The notes: generated from the sequence alone by a model not told the origin. Shown: positions 1-11,355, counted from the stretch's first letter. The stretch is 64,000 nucleotides of DNA from Eurosta solidaginis (GCF_040869045.1 NC_090321.1:31121426-31185425), one strand, 5' to 3'. A program made the numbers and translations.

Positions 1-59
1 TGTGAAAAATGACCTATAATTAGCACACTTTTGACAAATGAAGTTTTTTTGTAGTTTTT

Positions 60-560
60 AAGTAAAAATTGCAATATCTTTACGAAATTTGATATACTGG
101 CTTATATGGACCCCGAATATATTGAAAATGTGCGAAATCTAACAATAACCACGCCCACTTTTTCGATATCGAAAATTTGGGAAAATGCGATAATTCATCA
201 TCAAAAGTCGATAAACTGCTGAAACTTGAAATGTGGAAAAATTTTGCAAACATTTTCGAAAATGGACGAGGCACCGCCCACATTTAGAAGAAGAATATTT
301 GAAAGTTTTACATGACGTTGATCTTACGCCGTTGAGGATATCGTGCTGAAATTCGTGCTATTTTACATTCTTTTCATGAAAACTAACAATAACCAAGCCC
401 ACTTTTTCCATATCGAAAATGTCGAAAAATGCGATAATCCCTCCCCTAAACCAGCGATGGGCAAAACGGCTCGTATGAGCCTTCTGCTCATACGGGCACG
501 CTTTGCACATTTAAGTGCTAGGTGAGGGACGATCAAATACAGGTATGTGGGGCGAAGAAC
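60..560. repeat. Decayed dispersed repeat, window start
   Basis: Two partial units share ACCACGCCCACTTTTTCGA-like and TTTTCATATCGAAAAT-like strings and GGCACCGCCCAC, typical of a repeat abundant in fly genomes. No coding signal. Confidence 0.55.
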
Positions 561-796
561 ACAGGAAGAGAATATATATACAAACACGCATAAAATTATT
601 AAATAGAGAGTATTTGTGGAAAATAGAGCTGCCACCGCTCTTATTATGTTGAAATTATTAAGCGTTTTAGGATAAACTAGCCTTTACCGGCTGCTTCGCT
701 CGTACTAAAGGTCACAAATATGTAATGTCGCTTTTGTGATTCACAACTCGAACTGAATTTTCAGTAGTAATTTTAAAAGTTCCATCATGATTCTGA

Positions 797-958
797 CCAG
801 AGACGGACTGGGACTGGGATTAGGACTAAACAAAATACATACCACCCTCTGGGACTGGCAATAAGATATGAAGAAGAATGAGAAAAACTTGAGAGAAGAG
901 CAAAGAGAGAAGCAGACTGAGAAAGAGATAGAATGAGACGAAGATGGAGATAGATGAA
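797..958. repeat. GGACTGGGACT-rich repeat, left copy
   Basis: Inverted counterpart of 63760-63985. Shared strings include ACAAAATACATACCACCCTC, TGAGAAAAACTTGAGAGAAG and GAGATAGAATGAGACGAA. Antisense ORFs here are compositional. Confidence 0.75.
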
Positions 959-1779
959 GCAAGTTTTAAAATTAGAAAAATGGTCGCCGTAAATTAAACA
1001 CACATGCAACATATGCTCCAACAATTTTTGCAGTGTGGATTTAACGATATATGTATGTGAGCTGAAGAAATTTGAAAATTCCTCCATAATTTGAAATTTA
1101 TAAATGAAAGCAGTTATGTTTGTAATAAAACTAGTAAAATTAGTCGTTGTTTATGCGATTGGTACCTTTTTTATTTGTAAACTGATACATTTCTTTCTAG
1201 GCTCACGGCAGCACTGCCAACAAGTCTGAAAAGGGTTTCGTTTTCCCACAATTGTATACGAAACGTGCGTTAGTCCGTTTTTCTACTACTACTTCCTCTA
1301 ATGCTACTACTTTAAAAATACTTTTTTAAAGAATTTTATGTATATATTGCAAAATGGATCGGTTTGCATATAATTAAATGTATGTGAAGGCGAAATGAAT
1401 GTCAATAATGCGCTGCTTAACATAAAGTCGACTTCAGTCTATGGCAAGAAATACGAAAAACGGTATTTCTTGCCAAAAAAATGTATGTTTTTGTTTTCGT
1501 ACTATTGCAACACAGTTTTGGAATTGGTTTTCGAGGTTGAGAGAGAATATTTTCATTTCAGTTTTGTAGTGTTACCGCAACCTTCTTGCGATGAATATCG
1601 TTTGAGACGAAGTGTACGATATTTCCAATGTACTTTCAATCCCCTAACACCCCAAAACACACAAACGTCTCACCTAGCACTCGCTGGCATTGAAACTGAT
1701 TTAGGAGCCGAAAATAGGCCCATCCTTGCCCTAAACCGATAAACTAATGAAACTTGACAAGAAGAAGAAAAATAATTGA

Positions 1780-2350
1780 TAGTTTACCATGACGTGGATC
1801 CTACGCCAGATATCGTGTTGAAATTTGGCTTGGAGTTTGCCCTTGCCGTTATGAATTCACTTTATGAATATTTACAAAATTAGCTTTTGTGACCACGCCT
1901 ACTATAAAAAATAGATATCGTTAGCTCGAAAAGTGGAAAGAACTGCAGTAGTTCGTTACCAAAGATAAGGTAAAGGCTAAATCTTGATATTTTTACTAAA
2001 ACAAAAATTTTTGTAATATTTTAAAATAAAAAATAAAAACATTTTCTAAGTAACCGATATGGTGTAACAAAGTACGAAAATTTATTGATAAAAACATTTA
2101 GATTTTGGAAGATGGTCGTAGAACCGCCTACATTTAGGAGAATAAAATTGTAAAGTTTTTTTCAGGCCTGGAGTTTTGCAAGACGTTAATCAGAAACCAT
2201 AAGTATAACTTTGAAGTTTCGCAGTTATGGCTCTTGGTATTAAAGGTATTTATTTGCTAACGACCACGCCCACTTTTTTTTTAAATTGCTTTAAGTTTTA
2301 ACCATCACAGAATTGGCGTAGTTCATTACCATTCTATAAATGTTAGACGA
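1780..2350. repeat. Decayed dispersed repeat
   Basis: Same type as 60-560: GACCACGCCTACT, TAGAACCGCCTACATTTAGG and ACGACCACGCCCACTTTTT blocks at intervals. Confidence 0.55.
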
Positions 2351-2626
2351 AGTACGTATATTTAACATGAGAACTGTAAATGGTCCGCTCCTATTACTTA
2401 AGTTCATTACAAAGAATTTAATATCAAAGTCGAAAAAAGTGGCCCAACTGTTTTAAAGTTGCTTATGGCTTACGATATTTACAGATGTATAGATAGTTTA
2501 CTTCAGTTTTCGTATCATTTAGTGCCACTGTGAGCATTTTCAGTTAATCACTTATCTTTAAGTGAACGAAGTTTTCGTTTTCCCCATGCTAACTGAAGCT
2601 TTGCGTCTCAGTTAAGTGCAAGGATA

Positions 2627-3381
2627 AAGCTGCATACATTGGTGGTTTATCGGTAAAGCGCCAAATAGACGACACGAACATTTCGGCGAACATTCCGCAA
2701 TCTTGTTCGCAGCTTAAGCGCCAAATACACGACACGAACATTTCCGCGAACATTCCGCAATCTTGTTCGCAGCTTTGGCCATACAACATACGAACTTTTG
2801 GCCGAACATTAGTTCTCTTTCAGACAGCGATGAATACGGACAACAAATGTGCTGCAGCAATATTGCTTGCTGTGGCAATTAAGCGTAAAAAAATAGAGAG
2901 AAGATCGCAAACAAATTCAATAAATCCACTCAGAAATTTTTTATTGTCCATTTTACTTTTCCGCGCATGTCTGTTCCGTTCAGAAATTACTACGGTTATG
3001 AGCTATTTCGCCATACACGCACGAACAGTTCGCGCAAATGTTCGCCAAAAATTAAAATATTTTGATTTTTGGCGAACATTTGCGCGAACTGGCAAACACC
3101 ACCATACACGACAGAAAAGGTCGCAGAAACATGACATAACGGGAATGTTCGCGGAAATGTTCGTGTCGTGTATTTGGCGCTTAACCGTATCGGTAACCTT
3201 ATAACAGCTGATTCGACCAACCTTATGAGAATCAATGCAATCGATTATTGGTGCCGCTAAGGTCGTAACCGTATCGTAGCGAAGCAATTGGTTTTTGGTA
3301 TACCGTCGTAACGATAAACAGCTGATTACGTTTGTGATACGACTACAGCGATACGACAAACGGCACCAATGACCACAGCTT
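2627..3381. mobile_element. MITE with AAGCTGNNNNCATTGGTG ends, filled copy
   Basis: Ends AAGCTGCATACATTGGTG and CACCAATGACCACAGCTT. Its sequence is the inverted counterpart of 52346-52569 (shared blocks CTTATAACAGCTGATTCGAC, GATAAACAGCTGATTACG) but is interrupted by a second element at 2657-3181. Confidence 0.78.
2657..3181. mobile_element. Harbinger-like foldback MITE inserted in another MITE
   Basis: 525 bp, ends AGCGCCAAATA and TATTTGGCGCT, flanked by TAA on both sides (2654-2656, 3182-3184). The left end is duplicated in tandem (2657-2716 and 2717-2776). Inner perfect 25-bp hairpin arms lie at 3028-3052 and 3065-3089. A 3-bp TAA duplication fits PIF/Harbinger. Confidence 0.82.
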
Positions 3382-3747
3382 ACAGTGTAAACAAAAGTCA
3401 GCTGTTTGGCCAGTTTTCGTGTATACACGATTTGTTCTACAAAATATTCACAATTATCAATTTAATCGGGGGTTGGTCACCCTGTGCTGGTGAAAACGAC
3501 AATGTCAAATTAAGCAATGAGATAGAGGGGTATATAATATGCGCTTTCGCCCGAAGTTAGACCTCTTTACTTGTTATATTTTATTATTGATCATTGATGT
3601 TTATGTTTTAAGTAAATTGCGACTTTTCTAATTTAAGTCAAGAAAGTTTGTAAAATTTCTTACGCGTATGAATGGTTTAAAATTAAATTTTAAACTTTTA
3701 ACCTCATTTTAAACGACAAAAGTATAACACAATTTGTATGGCTTGTT

Positions 3748-3753
3748 TTTATT
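3748..3753 (-). terminator. Poly(A) signal of lysozyme copy 1
   Basis: AATAAA on the minus strand, 34 bp past the stop codon. This would give a very short 3' UTR. Confidence 0.55.
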
Positions 3754-3786
3754 TTCAAAACTACGTGCAATATAACAATTTTACAA

Positions 3787-4215
3787 CTAACACACGAAAC
3801 AATCATCAATGCTGGGCAGTGTACCGTTACAGAATTTCAAAGTATGCCATGCTGTCCAACCTTGTTGCCTTAGTATCTGTTGAGAACAGGTCACAGATGG
3901 AGCAATATCATCGACAAGAAAATCAACACAATCAATTTTGCATTCGTTATCAGAGAAACTACCATCAGAAGGTTGACACCACCATCTGTCATTTATCTGG
4001 AATATACCATAGTCCTTTGAGCCATTCGTATTTGTGTAGATGAGCGTGGTGTTATATGCGCTTTCTCGCAAAGCGATGCAGGTCCAACGTGCCAATTGGT
4101 CCTTTGGCACACCTAAGTCGAGCATTTCACGAGCTAATGAGCAGCGTGTAAGAATTCTCCCAAATGCTGTTGTAGCTAACGCCAAAGCGAGTATGGTGAT
4201 GGCAAGAACTTTCAT
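3787..4215 (-). CDS. C-type lysozyme (GH22), copy 1
   Basis: Complete intronless 142-residue secreted muramidase that would hydrolyse the beta-1,4 bond between MurNAc and GlcNAc in peptidoglycan. Residues 1-19 form a hydrophobic signal peptide ending AFG, and the mature chain starts RILTRC. The catalytic pair is present: Glu51 in RESAYNT and Asp68 in KDYGIFQIN. All eight family cysteines are present (25, 46, 80, 92, 96, 110, 129, 139). A ninth, Cys142, is the last residue, two after the usual DDCF end. A TATA box lies about 77 bp upstream and an AATAAA signal downstream. Its closest relative here is the lysozyme at 10761-11228. Fly lysozymes of this intronless type are often expressed in the gut, but a digestive or immune role is inference. 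Confidence 0.96.
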   Translation of the reverse strand: MKVLAITILALALATTAFGRILTRCSLAREMLDLGVPKDQLARWTCIALRESAYNTTLIYTNTNGSKDYGIFQINDRWWCQPSDGSFSDNECKIDCVDFLVDDIAPSVTCSQQILRQQGWTAWHTLKFCNGTLPSIDDCFVC

Positions 4216-4291
4216 ATTGATAGAGTTCTAAATCAAGTGTTTAGAAAACTCTGCTAAATAATACTGTTAATACTTAAGACGCGCGGGTCCC

Positions 4292-4299
4292 TTTTTATA
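4292..4299 (-). promoter_or_regulatory. TATA box of lysozyme copy 1
   Basis: TATAAAAA on the minus strand, about 77 bp upstream of the lysozyme ATG. The position fits a core promoter with a short 5' UTR. Confidence 0.65.
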
Positions 4300-4644
4300 G
4301 TGAAATTCGGCTGTAAATGAATTGTTTAATTGAATTTTCAGTCCCATTCGTTTCGTGGGAGACCAAACAATTGTTTATAGGGATGTTGCTGAAGCCTTTT
4401 GTCGGAGTCGGATTTAAAAAATGTTCCTAATCAAATCAAAACCGAAATCGGAAGTCGTGGCAGGGTACAATAGAAAACAAAATTATTTTAATTTTCCTTA
4501 ATCAATGGTGAAGACTTGTATTAACACTTGTTAATCGAGGTTAGGTTAGGTTAAACTGGCCGGTCCATGAGGACCTCACATAGACTGATTGAGTCCGTAG
4601 TGTTACCAGAAATTTGTTTTTAACGACCAAACTGAAAAACCCTA

Positions 4645-5490
4645 TCAAAAACCAGGACCTATCTTATAAAATAACTCCATCCTCTTGGTAAAAACTAGAA
4701 GTTTCCTAGGACTTAAGCCACTTGCTGCTTCTAGATCTGACAGCTGTATCACTCCTAATAGCTGGAGTCTTAGCCTGGCAAGTGCAGGGCATGAGCACAG
4801 AACATGCTCGATCGTTTCCTCCTCCAACCCGCACTTCCTACATCTGCTATCACTGACCAAGCCTAATTTAAAGGCATGTGACGCCAGAAGGCAGTGTCCA
4901 GTCAGAATACCCGTCATGAGTCTACAGTCCTCTCTTTTTAATGATAGAAGCAACTTTGTTAGTCTAAGGTTGTAAGACCTACACATAATCTTCGACACTT
5001 TACAGCCCCGCGCTTGAACCCACGCCTTTCCCGCTTGGCTGATCATATGCACCTCTCGCCTTCGCTTAATCTCGCCCAGTCTAATTGGGACGTCTACGGA
5101 GCAAGCTTCAAGGGATGCGCCCTTTTTGCTAGTTCGTCCGCTTTTTCATTCCCATCTGTTCCCATATGCCATGGGACCCAATATAGATGTTTGCTTCTCC
5201 CTGTCCCGATTCTCTCCAGGGACTGCTTACACTCTAACACGCATTTAGATGCTGTACTATGCGAGATTATTGCCTTCATTACTGCCTGACTGTCAATATA
5301 AAAGTTAACACGATTGCAGCTTAAGCTATTATCTTCCAGGGTCTCTACTGCTTTGGTTACGGCTAATATTTCTGCTTGAGAAACGCTACAGTAATTCGGC
5401 AGCTTGTAGGATCTGCTTATTTCCGGATCAGCACAGTATACCGCAAACCCTACTCCTTTCACGACCTTGGAACCATCTGTTTACACACGT
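4645..5490 (-). pseudogene. LOA copy 1 RNase H and C-terminal knuckle
   Basis: 5462-5094 encodes an RNase H-like segment: AVYCADPE, QAEILAVTKAVETLE, FYIDSQAVMKAI and the GNEKADELAK end motif. The usual VPGH reads VPWH. A frame change leads to 5052-4645 with CRKCG...HVLCSC, the C-terminal zinc knuckle seen in RNase H-bearing non-LTR elements. Confidence 0.85.
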
Positions 5491-5770
5491 GTAGCATCGT
5501 CCGCCATTTGCGGACCCTTGCGCCAACCGTCCACCTCTATTGTGGCCTTAAGATCTCCCTCGAAGTGCAGATAGGGAATCAGGTAGTCTGCTTGTCTTGT
5601 GATTGATGACGCTATACTACTATGGCCATATGGTCGGCGCTCAACTGCCCCGAGGCACCAAGCCTGGTTGCAGTTGTTAATGCTATGTTATTTGCTACCA
5701 GGTCTACAGGTGGAATGTGCAGAATGGCAGGGCAGGGCTCCTGTAATGCTAAGCATCGATAGTCTGCATA

Positions 5771-5787
5771 CCCCCCCCCCCCCCCCA
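5771..5787. repeat. Poly-C tract inside LOA copy 1
   Basis: About 17 C, poly-G in the element's sense, at the point where the inner LOA copy has a short G run. A slippage expansion that breaks the RT frame. Confidence 0.85.
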
Positions 5788-5865
5788 AAAATTTTTTGAG
5801 GTATGTTGTTTTTTGTGTGGCTTTCCACCAGACAAGAACTCCATAGTATAGAATAGGGCTTGCTA

Positions 5866-8081
5866 TCACTGTAAAACGAAATGAGAAAGAGAGGGCGATA
5901 AGCCCCACGTACACCCCAGAATTCTTTTACATGCATAGAGTGCCGTCGAGGCCTTCTTCACCATCTCCTCCACGTTGAGCTTCCATGACAGCTTACTGTC
6001 TAGGCTGATTCCTAGATATTTTGCGAAAGGTTTCTCCTGTAAGGTCGCCCCTCCTAACTTAGGCCTGGTCCAATTTGGGGCCTTGTACCTCTTTGTAAAC
6101 AAGACCATATCCGTCTTCTCTGCATTGACTTTCAACCCGACATTAGATGCCCAGGTATGAATATCCCGAAGCGCCCGATCCATCGTTGGAAGGCACTTTC
6201 CACTTATGACAATTGCTACGTCATCTGCGTAAGCCGTAAGTTTTACGGGTTCCTCATCGAATCGCTTGAGCAGTTGGTTGATGACTAGCATCCACAGCAG
6301 AGGTGATAACACCCCTCCCTGCGGCATGCCCCTGTCCACTGATTTCGTGGCCTCGTACAATCCCCATTGTGATGTAATCTTCCTGCAATTTAACATGCAT
6401 CCGATCCATCTGATTAAGGCGGGATGTACTTTAATGTAATTAAGACCATCCATAATCGCCCATTTAGAAACATTATTGAAAGCCCCGGCAATGTCCAAGA
6501 AGACTCCTAGAGCATACTCCTTATATTCCAGGGATTTCTCTATGCTACTTACCACCCTATGCAATGCGGTGTCTACCGACTTGCCTTTGGTGTACGCATG
6601 TTGTGTTGAGGAGAGCAGCTTTTCATCCACGTTGGACTTTATGTACACATCTATCAGCCTCTCAAAGGCTTTGAGCAGAAATGATGTTAAGCTAATGGGT
6701 CTATAATCTTTGAGATACACGTGACCGATCTTCCCAGCCTTTGGTAGGAAAGCTACATGATTCAGCCTTATGCACCCATCGAATATTATTTTAAGCCATT
6801 CCACGACCGCCATACTTGAAACTTGTAGCATGGCCGGGAATATACCGTCTGGGCCCGGCGATTTGAACTTTGAAAACGTTTTCACTGCCCACTCGATCTT
6901 GGTATCGGTCACCAAGCCCGGCACCATCCGCTCCGTGATCGAAGTGTGAGTGATGTCTGCTGCCTCTTCTAAACCGTCTCCCGATGGGAAATGTGTATCG
7001 AGAAGCACCTCAAGGGATTGCACATTATTACGTGACCATTTCCCGTTTTCTTTCTTTATTAGTCCCTGGACTATGTTTCCTCTTGCTAGGACTTTTTTCA
7101 ACTGTGCTGTTTCGCTGGAGCACTCTATGTCCGTACAGAAACTTTTCCATGAGATTCTCTTCACGCTTGTAGATCCTCAGTAGATCCCTGTACTCGTCCC
7201 GACACGCTTCGCTTTCCGCGGTCTTTGCGAGCTTAAACATTTCTTTTACCTGTCTTCTTGGAAGGCTCAGCTCATTGCTCCACCATGGTGGCTTTGCTTT
7301 TCCTCTGAATCTTCTTAGAGGGTAAGCTTTGTTATACGCAGTCATAAGCGTCCTTGTTAGGAATTCATTCAACTCCTCCTGTTCCTCTACACAGGCAACC
7401 TCTTTGGGTTGTCCCAGTTTTTTTCTACCTGTTTCTGGAATTTAGTACAGTTCGTTGACCTAGGGTTTCTAAAGGTTCCTCTCTTCTCTACCCTCTTTAG
7501 GGGGATGCTGAAGCTGATATACGCATGGTCGGAGAAGGATGGTCTATCAAGAACCATCCAATCATACCTTGATATATCATGCTCGGAGCTCAATGTAATA
7601 TCCAGAACATTGCTGGATGTTGGGCCAATGTATGTAGGGACATTTCCCCTGTTGGCTATCTGCAATTTGGTTTGCAGGATGTAACAAAATAGAGATTCGC
7701 CTCTCTCGTTCGTATCTGCTCCTCCCCACGCATTGTGGTACGCATTTGCGCATCCGCGCCTATGACCAACCGCGCTTTGCGCCCTTCGTCCTGTACTAGC
7801 CTCTTGCACTCCATCGGTGGAACCTCCGCAGCATGGGCCATGTAGCCGGACGCCAGGATAAATGCCTGCTTACTCTTTTGCTCAACGGCCACCACTACGA
7901 GATCCTCAGTAGTGTAATTAGGCAGCATATACGAATGCAGCTGTTTCCTTCCCATTACTACAGCTCGCACCCGTCTTTCCGTTTGCGCGTAGTAAACGCC
8001 CAACTCACGCGCGCTATGTCCAGAAACCTTTCCTCCCGATGGGAGCCACGGCTCCTGGATTATTATGAACCGAACGCATAG
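5866..8081 (-). pseudogene. LOA copy 1 endonuclease-reverse transcriptase (frameshifted)
   Basis: The endonuclease part runs 8081 to about 7390 in two frames and keeps the VIGADA-type and FSDHAYISF motifs. The RT is open over 7164-5866 (432 residues). Its motifs are FLPKAGK, DYRPISLTSFLLKAFERLID, LDIAGAFNNV, RGMPQGGVLSPLLW and the catalytic TAYADDVAIV. The frame breaks near 7660-7800 and near 7030-7370, and ends in a poly-C tract at 5771-5787. Confidence 0.85.
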
Positions 8082-8089
8082 GAGTATAG

Positions 8090-9438
8090 ATTTTCTGGTC
8101 TAATTCACATACATTTTTTGTTCGACACAAATCGACCAGTATATATTTACCTTATTTCTCAAATTTCCATTCCAATGTACTTCATTGTCGTTTGACATAA
8201 GCCAATGCAATTCTAAACAGTCGGAAGAGAAATGGGGATGAGAAGTTTAAGAAAAAAATTAAATTTTTCGTAATCGAAACCAAAGCACCGTAACATCTCT
8301 AACCTTAAGTGATGCGATAAGCAAAACAATTTACTATTATCGCCAGATATCACCGAAACTATTAAAAACACGATATTCATAGGTAAAATGTGTCCCCCAA
8401 CATCGTAATTTATTCAGTTCTAATTTTGCGGAGTACTTGTTTAGATAATCTGATTTATTTTGAACTAAGTTTATGAAAGGCTTAGCCGTGTCCTCTTGAC
8501 GGAATTGTGTAATTTTTAATACTTATGGCGAAATTCTTTATGACGCCGTGACACTTTCAGCCACAATCACTCTCACTCACCTCTATACTGTGCCAAATAA
8601 ATCACAAAAACCACTCAGGTTTACTGCCGTTCACTAAAGTGAGTATATCATAGGAATGAAACAATAAAAATTGTCCTTAATCCCTATAAGTTCAACCAGT
8701 CAAAGTAGCAGTGCATTTACTAAGTCAATCATTTAGGGCTGTTTTCAACATCTTTATTTAAGTTAGAATTGAACTGGAGGATGGAGGCCTTCAGAGTATT
8801 TCATTTGCCATTTTCCTTTTGATGACCAACCACCAGTTAAATCGATAGTTCTGAATATTTTGTAGTATCATCGCAAAAGTTCATTGTGAATACACGAGAG
8901 CCTTGTATCTTTGAACTAATCTAACAGGCCAAGCTTCAGTTAACATGCAGAAAACGGAAATAACTTATAGATTAGTGACTAAATAAAGATTGTGAATCTT
9001 TTCCAGGTTTCTGTTCGTCATAACCCATGAAGAGCCATTTTCACCATCTTCAGTTAGTCACTTATCAAAGCCGTAGGTTGTTCATCCTATGTTTATGAAA
9101 GCGAAAATGTCAAATGAAGCTATCTGATAGATTGCTATACAGTAGTTAAACTCTAACATAACTGGAGATGGCGGCCTTTAGTCAGATTAAGCTCTCAAAG
9201 GAGGATATATTCTACTGTAGCAAATATGGAATAAGTTTTTCGGCATAAGCTAGAATTTCGTCTTAAACACAAAATAAGCAAAACTGAGAAGAAACATATC
9301 GGAAGGAAACAGTTTTCTTGAGTTGTTTTAATGCGAAGCAAAACGGGAGAGAAGTGCGTAACTGGATAGAAATACGGGTCGTTTGGCTGCCTACCCACAC
9401 AACTGATATACCAATCATTATTATTACTATTTACGTTA
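8090..9438. other. No recognised gene
   Basis: A/T-rich DNA between LOA copy 1 and the first direct-repeat block. No ORF with coding character, no RNA gene; short similar phrases (TTCAGTTAGTCACTTATC-like) hint at more decayed repeats. Confidence 0.5.
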
Positions 9439-9767
9439 GAAAGGTAAGAGAGATTTAATGAAGTTAGTTGCACCAAAGTCTAATAAAATTTGGTCAGATT
9501 AAAGACTAAGAAATATTTGTCTTTAAAAAGAATACTCCCACCATTTAAATAAGCTATGCAAGGAATTTAATTAAGAACTGATATCAAAAATATGTAAACA
9601 AAACTGGTAAGGATGATACTGTATTCGGCTCTTCCCATGGGTTTTTACCTTTCATGGATTTAACTGAAGTAGAAATCCTCTGGTTTTAATACTCCGTTGT
9701 AAGGTGGCTACATCGACTGCGGAGTAGCTACCACCCAATCTCTGTTGCCGTTTCTAAAACGCTCTAT
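9439..9767 (+). repeat. Direct repeat block, copy 1
   Basis: About 329 bp, repeated about 725 bp further on. Shared strings: ACTAAGAAATATTTGTCTTT, AAACAAAACTGGTAAGGATG, CCGTTTCTAAAACGCTCTAT. Confidence 0.82.
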
Positions 9768-10164
9768 AAAAAATTTTTGAAAATCCGCCCAAGCATCTCA
9801 AGATTTGCGTCAAAAACGTTCTACTCAGAACTCGATTTAAGAGCGCCCTCTCTCACAATTTTTTTCATAAACCCCTACCCAACGTCAAAATATATTGAAT
9901 TTATCCTAAAAAGGGTATTTTTGAATAAAAACAAATTCTGAAATAAAAGTTTACGAAACGGCAGTTGGGATAGAGCGATATTCCATTTAGCCGTCGATGT
10001 TTTATAATCCGATCGCATCGCTCCCAATAATTTATTAAAGCCATAAACATTCACATACCAAATATGAAGGGGATACCTAACAAATTTAGAGCCTAGATAG
10101 ACATTTTAAAATTGAGTTAACTGATCACTTCAAAAATAACTTGCCGTTGAGCAAGGGGGCTTAA

Positions 10165-10489
10165 GAAAGGTAACAGAGTTTAATGTAGTTGAACCAAATA
10201 CCCAATAAGATTAGGTAAGATTGAAAACTAAGAAATATTTGTCTTTAAAAAGAAAGCTCTCACCATTTAAATCAGCTATGCAAAGTATTTAATTAAAAAC
10301 TGATATCAAAAATATATAAACAAAACTGGTAAGGATGGTACTGTATACGGCTGTTGCCACGGGTTTTAACCTTTCATGAATGTAACTGAAGTATTAATCA
10401 TTTGATATTAACACTCAGTTGTAAGGTGGCTAAATCGACTGCGGAGCAGATACCACCCTATCTCCGTTGCCGTTTCTAAAACGCTCTAT
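10165..10489 (+). repeat. Direct repeat block, copy 2
   Basis: Diverged copy of 9439-9767 with small indels, 270 bp downstream (3') of lysozyme copy 2. No coding signal. Either a tandem segmental duplication or two copies of a dispersed repeat. Confidence 0.82.
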
Positions 10490-10647
10490 CCAATAAGCAA
10501 CTTTCAATTTTTATTATTATTATTATTGAGGATGAAATTCACACTATTTTGAATTTTATATTGCACAATACAACAAAATTCGGTTTTGGCATCAACATGT
10601 TTTGGGTGTATTAAAGCATATTTATTTAGATTTTGTGTTGTTTTGCT

Positions 10648-10653
10648 TTTATT
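10648..10653 (-). terminator. Poly(A) signal of lysozyme copy 2
   Basis: AATAAA on the minus strand about 110 bp past the stop codon. A second AATAAA lies at 10621-10626. Confidence 0.45.
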
Positions 10654-10760
10654 TCAAGACGTGCATGAACGAAGGTATTAGGTCGCACTTGTGGATTGCA
10701 CCATATTATGAAAAATTGCAGAACACATCAACCTCTTAAGGTTGGACCTAACGTCCATAT

Positions 10761-11228
10761 TTAAATTTGTTTATGCTTTTCATACAATAGAACACATTTA
10801 TCCTTGAAACAATCATCAATGCTAGGCAATGTTCCATTGCAGAACCTCCAAGTGGCCCATGCAGTCCAACCTTGCTGTTTTTGAATTTGACGCGCGCATG
10901 TCACAGCTGACCTAATATCATCGACAAGAAAATCAGTACAGTCGATCTTACAAGTATTTGAAGTGAATCGGTCGTCGGGGGGTTTACACCAATAACGGCT
11001 ATTAATTTGAAAGATACCATAATCTGTTGAGTTATTTATATTCGGCTTTCCTACAGCGGTTGTATTAAAGGCGCTCTCGCGCTCGGCAATGCAAGTCCAA
11101 CGTGCCAATTCGTCCTTTGGAACACCCAAATCGAACATTTCCTTAGCCAGTGAGCAGCGTGTAAAAATTCTTCCGAAAGCTAGTGCGATTATACCTAACA
11201 CAATAATAAATAATACGAAAACTTTCAT
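10761..11228 (-). CDS. C-type lysozyme (GH22), copy 2
   Basis: Complete intronless 155-residue secreted lysozyme, paralogous to copy 1. Signal peptide about residues 1-19 (hydrophobic, ending AFG), mature chain from RIFTRC. Catalytic Glu51 (RESAFNT) and Asp69 (TDYGIFQIN) are kept. The eight family cysteines are at 25, 46, 81, 93, 97, 111, 130 and 140. A ninth, Cys145, lies in a C-terminal tail of about 13 residues after DDCF that is rich in Lys and hydrophobic residues, which is longer than usual for fly lysozymes. The same-strand arrangement with copy 1 suggests an old tandem duplication later spread apart by a LOA element and a duplicated block. A TATA box lies 66 bp upstream. Confidence 0.96.
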   Translation of the reverse strand: MKVFVLFIIVLGIIALAFGRIFTRCSLAKEMFDLGVPKDELARWTCIAERESAFNTTAVGKPNINNSTDYGIFQINSRYWCKPPDDRFTSNTCKIDCTDFLVDDIRSAVTCARQIQKQQGWTAWATWRFCNGTLPSIDDCFKDKCVLLYEKHKQI

Positions 11229-11293
11229 CTTGGCTAAATTATTTGAACTGTATGCGATGTATGTATGCTAATTATTTTAAAATATTTTTGTAA

Positions 11294-11301
11294 TTTATAT
11301 A
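11294..11301 (-). promoter_or_regulatory. TATA box of lysozyme copy 2
   Basis: TATATAAA on the minus strand about 66 bp before the ATG, a position similar to that in copy 1. Confidence 0.55.
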
Positions 11302-11355
11302 GCTTCCTATAAGAAATATACTTTTAAACGCCGTAGTTGTATTGAGAATCAGTAT

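Larger units (their letters stand above)
4535..8086 (-). mobile_element. 5'-truncated LOA/I-like non-LTR retrotransposon, copy 1
   Basis: Minus-strand non-LTR element. Reading order: truncated APE endonuclease, reverse transcriptase, RNase H, C-terminal CCHC-type knuckle, short 3' UTR and an (AACCT)n tail at 4535-4553. An RNase H domain together with PQGGVLSPLLW and AYADD points to the LOA or a neighbouring clade rather than Jockey or R1 (inference). The 5' end is lost within the endonuclease: the first recognisable residues are IIQEPWLPSGGK near 8060. Several frameshifts make it non-functional. It sits between the two lysozyme genes. Confidence 0.88.

Noticed and set aside
3003..3428. 141-codon minus-strand ORF
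   Set aside because: It spans the border of two nested MITEs, so it is chance.
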